Part shown: piece after piece, positions 57,742 through 64,000 of the stretch
Numbering within the stretch: the first letter of the stretch is position 1
Layout: every line of letters begins with the position of its first letter
Source of the DNA: Phymorhynchus buccinoides
Lineage: Eukaryota > Mollusca > Gastropoda > Neogastropoda > Raphitomidae
Direction of reading: 5' to 3'
NCBI GenBank assembly: GCA_017654935.2
Contig: CM065711.1
Span: 24,719,056 to 24,783,055 of the forward strand
DNA: 64,000 nucleotides
Position numbers and translations under genes: made by a program
The notes under the pieces: generated by a model
The model's database searches: none
Told to the model about the DNA's origin: nothing
Seen by the model: the letters and a program-made list of their open reading frames with translations, nothing else

Positions 57742-58011
57742 GTGAGTAGTTTAAGTGATAAAGATGTGTTTTGACATAGTAATCAGTGAAGACAGACCGA
57801 TTTTGCTAAACTACTTTGACATACTTGTTATTTCAAAGAACAACACATTAAAAATTGGGCTCAATGATTAAACCAGCCAGCAAGCTTAAAGAAGAATGAG
57901 GTTGTTCAGTGTTAAAGACAGCCGAGTCTCAACTGCGTTGAACCATTGTTAACAAAGAACATGCAGTCACAAAGAGACTTTTTTCTTTCTCCAGTCCCCT
58001 TGGTAGGGTAA

Positions 58012-58465
58012 AGGTCAAGATGTGCCACCCCCCCTACCTATCTTGGTTAATTCTATTTTTCCGTTATTGCCTTTCTTACCCCCCCCCCCCCCCCGTACAT
58101 AAAGCTGTATTTTAGGAACATTTTTAGCTAATAACCTTTTTGGAATAATAACCCTATCCCTAACCCTAAGCCCTAAACCTAACCCTGCCTGACCCCCCAC
58201 CCCCCCTAAAGACGGCCAAACGCAAACGAACCACAACTGTGACAAATCGCGGTGTACTGCAGTACATAGTGGGGGGGTAGTGTTAGGTTTAGGGCCCCCC
58301 CCCAGTTTCGGACGCTAAAGGTTAGGGATAGGGTTAGTATTCCAAAAAGGTTATTAGCTAAAAATGTTCCTAAAATACAGCTTTATGTATGGTAAGAAAG
58401 GCAAAAACGGAAAAATAGAATTAATCGAGAAATGCAGCGGGGGTAATGCACATCTTTAACCTTTA
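58012..58465. repeat. Right-arm-only hairpin (inverted duplication) with telomere-like phrases
   Basis: The flank TTAATTCTATTTTTCCG and the block ATAAAGCTGTATTTTAGGAA...CTATCCCTAACC occur twice in opposite orientation (58048-58160 and 58320-58426) around a spacer of about 100 bp. The left arm has only one copy of the flank (13600-13660) and none of the block. Either a foldback-type insertion or a hairpin read artefact. Confidence 0.7.
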
Positions 58466-58849
58466 TTGCAACATTCTCCAGAGGCAATAACTACCTCTCT
58501 CTCCCCCCCCCCCCCCCAGACCACACATTTTTTTTGCTCTTTTTCCTCATGTGCAATACCCTAATAATGGCTAGAAATAATTGTCTGTTTGCAAACACAA
58601 ACACACAAACACTGGACAAACTGGTAGGTAAAAACAAAAATGAAAACAACAAAAAAGTGAAATTGCCTCACGTACCACTGTATGATCCTTTTGCATGAAC
58701 TTATTTAGAATTATTTCATGTTTGACATCATAGTTTTGACAACTGCTAAAGAAGTTGCATACAAATTAATGGTACAATAGTTTGCTTTTTTTTAAAAACA
58801 TTAGATGTAAAAAGTGAATGAGATGAGGATGGAAGGGGAGAGAGAGAGA

Positions 58850-59190
58850 GAGGCAGGTTGGCGAGAGAGGCAGGCTGGCAGGCAGCAGACGGGCGGGCAG
58901 TTGGGAAGGCAGGCAGACATGCACAGGCAGGCACAAGCAGGCAGGCAGAGGTGTAGGCAGGCAGGCAGGCATCACAGGCAAGTTGCACAGGCAAGCAGGC
59001 ATCACAGGCAAGCTGCACAGGCAAGCAGGCATCACAGGCAAGTTGCACAGGCAAGCAGGCACCACAGGTTGCACAGGCATGCAGGCACAGGCAGGCTTAT
59101 GCAGGCAGGCGCGGGCATGCATGCATGCAAGCGCAGGCAGGCAGGCAGGAAGGGGTAGGCAGACATAGACGCAGGCAGTCAGGTAGGCAG
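58850..59190. repeat. CAGG-rich minisatellite with a 30-bp unit (right copy)
   Basis: Mirror of 12823-13170, with AGGCATCACAGGCAAGTTGC-type units, about three to four copies. Confidence 0.9.
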
Positions 59191-60615
59191 ATAGGCAACT
59201 TATGGTAATTGTTGGCAATGAAACTCTTTGTTATTATGCAACTTTAATGTCTACTAAAAGCTGCAAGTGTCACTTCTAGATCAATATGAAAGAAAAGATG
59301 CTCTGTTCAAAGCCTCTGTATTTACAATTATTGTCAAGTTTTGCCCCTTTGGATTTGTTTTCAGTTCCTGTAATAAGTATGATATTTTGAATATAATGAG
59401 CTTCAGATTGTAGCTGGTCACCTGCGCCAATAATGCATATTATCAGGCATGAAAGAATTCTGCGTTTTGCGAAAAATCCGCGCAGAATTTGTTTAAAACT
59501 TCCGCGGTGGGGGAAAAAAAAATCAATGCGGAAATTTTGTATAAAAATAAAAGTTTGTATAGAAGTAAAGGGACCCGATCTTACCGTATTCTTATATCTA
59601 CAAGTCTGTATTTGGCGATTCTCAAACTGGTTAACCGGAAGTCGCTTTAGCTCACTCGCTTCATTTGTGCGAAGGAAGGCGAAATGAGTACCTCCCGCTC
59701 AACAAAAGTACCGATGTTAGCTGAAAATGTGGGTGGAAGGATATTTGTGCCGACCAAATTTTTGGAATAGATTAGCCCCCGTCACCGCTGAACAAAACTT
59801 CTGACGTTAGTAAATTTATTGGGAACGTTCTCCCCCCCCCCCCCCTCCTCTTTTTTGATCTTCATCCACTTTCATGCCTGATTATTCATTGAAAATGCGC
59901 ATAAATACATTGGTTGCTGGTGCATTAAGTTCGGCATTGCCCCCTTGTTTAATGGCCCATTATATGAGAATTGACCCCTCATTTTGAGCAGCAGCCATGG
60001 GTCTTATGACCTAGTAAGACAGAAAACAATCTGAAGCTGAATAAGGCAAACTATTGTATAATGCAGGCATGAAAACATCTTCGCCATTTCCATTTTCTCC
60101 GCTAAAAAATTGTTGTAATTAGAGGAATGTCCTCTGGGACAAATGTTCTCCGCCGGAAATGCATTTGTGATGTTATTTTCAAACGGCGCGGTCCATAATC
60201 TGCCGAGTGTGTGCTTGCGGTTTGGTGCAAACATTGCTGCCGAAGGATACGCGCAAGTGCATGGAGAGCAGGAGCGTTTGATAGCAAGGTAGGGCATTTT
60301 GTGCAAGAATGCAGCTGCAAAACAAAGACAGCTCTCCCACCCCCCTCCCCACCCCAGCCCCCGTCAATATGTCTACAGAGATGGTGTTCAGAGAAGTGGT
60401 AGCAAAGTCCCCCCAGTCTGGTCATCATCAAAAGTAGTGAGGGAAATGGAAAAGCTGGATGCAACACATTCTTGATGGGCAAATCTCAGCCTTTTTTTTG
60501 AAACATGACTTTTTTTGCCTGATAATGTCATATTGACTAAAACATCTAATGCTAAGGATAAACTATTTTAAATGTGATGTCTTGCTATAGATTGTCTGTT
60601 TTCATTTGTTTGCAG

Positions 60616-60670
60616 AGGGACAATCAGTAGGAACCCAGATGATGAAGATGATGCACTAGACAATGTGATG
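60616..60670 (+). CDS. 55-nt exon of unknown split gene
   Basis: Acceptor TTTGCAG, donor GTAAGTAC. Read in phase 2 after the MATFSG exon it gives GTISRNPDDEDDALDNVM and exits in phase 0, matching the open frame of the 174-nt exon. In the alternative frame it stops at TAG 13 codons in. The left-arm copy has one more base and reverses this. Confidence 0.55.
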
Positions 60671-60884
60671 GTAAGTACATGCACAGTATATTAAATATTT
60701 GATTATTTTCAATTACAAGGAGCACATGGTCTGCAGTTCTCCCTGTCAAACCTATGAAATGTTGTCACAATAGGATGCAGCCATTGTGTCCAATATTTCA
60801 GAATGAATTCTTTCTAAATGGCGCCTGCTTGCTAGGCGAGGGCTTAGAGCCGGCACTGCCGCCTTTCTTTACAACCCTTGCCAA

Positions 60885-61310
60885 TGGTGGGATTTGACAA
60901 CATTGTGCCATTACTTCTTTTTAGTGCCCGAGCCGAAGGTTCGGGGAACTATTGTTTTTGTCTGGTCCGTCCGTCTGGCGTCCATCCGTCCGGCTATTCG
61001 TCCGATTTTCTCAAAAACTATTCAGTCTATCATCATCAATTTAGTATACTAGTTTGCCAAGATGCAAGCTATCCACTGATGTATTTAGTTTTACATTAAG
61101 GTCAAGGTCGCGCCAGTTATGGGGTTCAAACCCCGAAAACACATAATCGCTAATATCTCGCGAAATTTTGCATGTATTTTAATGCAGTTTTTTTTTACAA
61201 CATTTCTTGATGAATGGTCTATAACACAGTTGTCATGAATTTTTGCTGTGCGCGCGTGTGCGCATGATCGCGTGCGCTCAAATCACGGGTCCGAACCCCA
61301 AGGCTATATA
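60885..61310 (+). repeat. Dispersed repeat with GTCCGTCCGTC motif (right copy)
   Basis: Mirror of 10600-11060. It includes CCGAGCCGAAGGTTCG, TCCGTCCGTCTGG and GGGGTTCAAACCCCG, the last a short palindromic B-box-like phrase. Confidence 0.45.
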
Positions 61311-61594
61311 TAAAAAAAACTATTCAGTTACGTGCTGTTTTCATGCGTTCGTATGTAGTTACGTGCTGTTTTCATGCGTTTTTGATGTATGTGTACAGCC
61401 GACACATTTCCGATTTCGGAGTAGCTCGGCGATGCTGCGAGGGGACTTTGCAGCCGCTCAGCGTTGCACTTGTTCTCCTTTTGTTGAGCTTGTGTGTGTG
61501 TCTTTGTGTAGTAAATGAAGAATGACGTTTGATTATGATTTTGAACTGCTTGTCCCTAAATTGGCAGGCATTTAGGTTTTGATTTTAGTATTTT

Positions 61595-61597
<3 letters not shown>

Positions 61598-61664
<67 letters not shown>

Positions 61665-61690
61665 GTCTCTCTCTCTCTCGTCTCTCTCTC
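61598..61690. repeat. (CT)n microsatellite
   Basis: CT units with CAGT and CGT interruptions. Confidence 0.9.
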
Positions 61691-62155
61691 ACTGTTATTT
61701 TTTCTTGTTAATAATAAGTGAGAAGCTGTATTAATCTATCAATTAAAGGGGAAGAACCCAAACTGTACAATTGTTGTATTTTCAAAGTTGTTTGTGTTCT
61801 GTTGTTCTTACATCACAAGAGGGAAAACTACAGATGTTTTAACATTCTCCCAGTACATGTACTCTGCAATTGCTGCATGTAGTAACTGAATATAGCTGTT
61901 GCAATTATTGCTGGCGACTGTCAGGCTACAAGTGGCAAGATCGATACCAGTCGCTAATGATCCTTTACACTAGAAAAAGTTAAATAAAGTGCAATGAGAT
62001 TTATGAATGTTTTCCGTACTAAGTATGCAAGCAGATATGCTTATCTTGTAACAACACTTTTGTTAACTCTCAGTAAAAATGTATCTTGTAACAAAGCTTT
62101 TGTTAACTCCCAGTAAAGAGTGTTTTGTTTAACATGTTGATGCTATATTAAACAG

Positions 62156-62329
62156 GGTCACAGCAGCCATACACCAGTTCAGCACAGAATAGAAGTACAG
62201 ATGCCACCAGAGGTAGAACAGGATCCCATAATCACAGAGCTGACGAGTCACGGGGGCTTTATGGACATAGGGGAAGAGTCTGTGCTGTATGCCACAGTGA
62301 CTTCCAACCAGTTTCAGACTTTGCCACAG
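62156..62329 (+). CDS. 174-nt exon of unknown split gene
   Basis: Acceptor TTAAACAG, donor GTATGTTT; 58 codons in phase 0. The frame reads GHSSHTPVQHRIEVQMPPEV, then ITELTSHGGFMDIGEESVLY and TVTSNQFQTLPQ, mixed acidic and hydrophobic. A second frame is also open (ending VCAVCHSDFQPVSDFAT) but would need phase 1 entry and is strongly basic. The first agrees in phase with the two exons before it. The product is unknown; perhaps an intracellular, partly disordered protein. Confidence 0.55.
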
Positions 62330-62689
62330 GTATGTTTAACCTTTTTTGTTGCATCACAATGATTTAACACACTTAAACTAAAAGTCATCAAATGAGGACT
62401 GTCTTTGTCCTTAATTGTGGGAGGTTAGAACATGCCCTATGTTATGCAAGTCAGACAGGAATTCCCAATTTTGCAGAAACAAATATTTTCTCTATCCAGT
62501 GAAGTTAAATGGAAAAGTTTTGGCTGAAAAATGGCTGACGTTGAAAGGATTAAAAGTCCTCCCTGATCACCTCCTTCCTTTTGCCAGCATTCATTTGTAG
62601 TCACAATTAGTTGCTAACCATTAATGAACAAAAGTTAGAGATTAAAAATGCTTTTTTCCACATAATTCTTTTCTCACTGAGAGGGAAAG

Positions 62690-62692
62690 AAT

Positions 62693-62732
<40 letters not shown>

Positions 62733-62734
62733 GG

Positions 62735-62790
<56 letters not shown>
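62690..62790. repeat. (GA)n microsatellite
   Basis: GA units with GG interruptions, mirror of 9130-9212. Confidence 0.9.
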
Positions 62791-63558
62791 TTGTATGTTT
62801 CATAGAGAGAGAGAGTAAACATACAGTTTGTATGCTCTCTCTTTCTCTAAGAGAGAGAGAGAGAGTGAGTAAACATACAATGTGTATGCTCCCCCCCCCT
62901 CCTCCCCCCACACACATCTTTCTCCTTCTCCACCCTATGTGTGTTTCACTTGGTTAAGGGTCATTACAAAGTGTTGATACAGGGCAGTCATATGTTTTTG
63001 TGAAACAATGAACAATTTACTATTTTGGCATAAGTTTGAAGTGATATATGCAGTGATTAGGATCTAGGCCAGTTTTCAGTCCCAGACTCATTGATTTTCT
63101 GAGGGACTGATCATTTTTCCTACCAGTCAGTCCAGGTAGTTAGTGATTTTTCAGGTACCCAGTTTCAGTTTTCAGTTTCAAATTGAATGCAAGATATTTA
63201 CGGTCACGTGGTTTTCGTTTTAAATTTGAACAAGAGGTCAGCACAAAAATTCTAGCGACTTTTGACTAAAAAAATAGATTCGAAGTTGTTTCAAGTGTGT
63301 TACAACTGTGTCCCAAGTGCACCCGGAAAAAACGATTGTGAGAGATCTCAGAGACTTTTGACTATCGCAGAGTAAAGTATACTTCAAGCTTTACTTCCGC
63401 CAGCTAAGGATAGTGTTTACGGTGAAGAACAAATGGGACTTTTTGGTTGTGAAAAGGACTTATTGATTTTGTCATCTACCAGTCCCAGGACTTATTGGTT
63501 ACAAAAGCCAACCTAATTACTGTAATTGTTATATGATTTTTTAATTTTATTTTCAGAG

Positions 63559-63636
63559 GATGGGGGTGTGATTCTGCCAGGAATTTATCCTTCACCTTCA
63601 GCGAAGCACAAATGGACTTCGGATTTGAAAAGTTAG
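63559..63636 (+). CDS. Possible terminal coding exon of the split gene
   Basis: If the acceptor is TTTTCAGAG at 63558, the phase 0 frame from the 174-nt exon continues as DGGVILPGIYPSPSAKHKW and stops at TAG 63634-63636, 25 residues. If the upstream AG at 63555-63556 is used instead the frame stops after four residues. The left-arm copy has three single-base indels here that cancel overall. Weak call. Confidence 0.3.
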   Translation, partial: DGGVILPGIYPSPSAKHKWTSDLKS

Positions 63637-64000
63637 TTTCTTGTTTATCAAATGTTGGTGATCGCTTGTCTTTATTAAAAAGGGGGCAGGGGTGGGGAAG
63701 TGCGAGGGGGGAGGGAGGACTTTCTCATCGTTGTTCTGCACTCCTCTTTCCTAGTAGAGGGACCTTACATTCTTAGTTGTTAAAAGAATGTAATAAGTTC
63801 TGCACATGGTTGGTTTGTCTGAAAGTAAAACCATCTCTTTTTTAATTTATTTCTCTGTCCGTCCGTCTGTCTGTCTCATTCGCAGACACTTGCAAACACA
63901 AGTATAATTCCATTTATTTAAGATTACATATACACATGCACACACACACAAGCAGGCGCGCGCGGGGGCGGCGCTGCGCATTTACACATAGCCCGTAAAA

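Noticed and set aside
58140..58345. Interstitial telomere array
   Set aside because: Only a few irregular CCCTAA-like phrases occur, arranged as an inverted pair inside a hairpin, not a tandem array.

Overview
The window reads as nuclear DNA of a gastropod mollusc. The evidence is a rhodopsin-type receptor of the kind expanded in gastropod chemosensory families, tRNA-derived SINEs, several degraded non-LTR retrotransposons, very dense (CT)n/(GA)n and (GT)n microsatellites, and short exons in long introns. The organism call is an inference from gene families; no species-specific marker was recognised.

The window consists of three sequence blocks separated by two runs of exactly 500 N (7498-7997 and 35932-36431). 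Block A (1-7497) is repeat DNA. It holds microsatellites, two related repeat families that carry hammerhead ribozyme motifs on the minus strand, a 5'-truncated and frameshifted LINE with RT and RNase H, and a TCAAA-rich repeat. Block B (7998-35931) and block C (36432-64000) are inverted copies of one another. Every recognisable item in B recurs in C in reverse order and on the opposite strand. The two arms differ by SNPs, microsatellite lengths, tandem-repeat copy number and a few insertions. B is contained end to end in C, and the symmetry axis falls in the second 500-N gap. The simplest reading is an unpurged second haplotype scaffolded head to head with its partner; a real palindrome is possible but not shown.

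One arm, described in block C orientation from the centre outward, holds: an AGGTCA-rich repeat at the axis; an AT-rich region with recurring GTATCATATATGATAC-like motifs; a (GT)n tract; a degraded LINE RT on the minus strand; a tRNA-derived SINE; (GA)n; a first exon ending at 43354; a pogo-like MITE; a second exon (44626-44762) with a good ATG; the 3' half of an L2/CR1-like LINE; a 183-bp satellite; TCAAA and AGGTCA repeats; an RT fragment; an intact GPCR gene on the minus strand (51588-52862); an L1-ORF1-like fragment; an 87-bp minisatellite; a hammerhead-bearing repeat; small plus-strand exons at 56075-56157, 57694-57741, 60616-60670 and 62156-62329 and perhaps 63559-63636; and a composite SINE. 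The plus-strand exons look like one split gene of unknown function, with the GPCR lying antisense inside one of its introns.

The most unusual content is the hammerhead ribozymes. Five motifs occur in two related repeat families. Two lie 524 bp apart in tandem, as expected for a retrozyme or Penelope-type template. One copy in block C (55372-55420) has a complete catalytic core and a perfect 7-bp stem I, while its partner in block B has lost five bases of the core.
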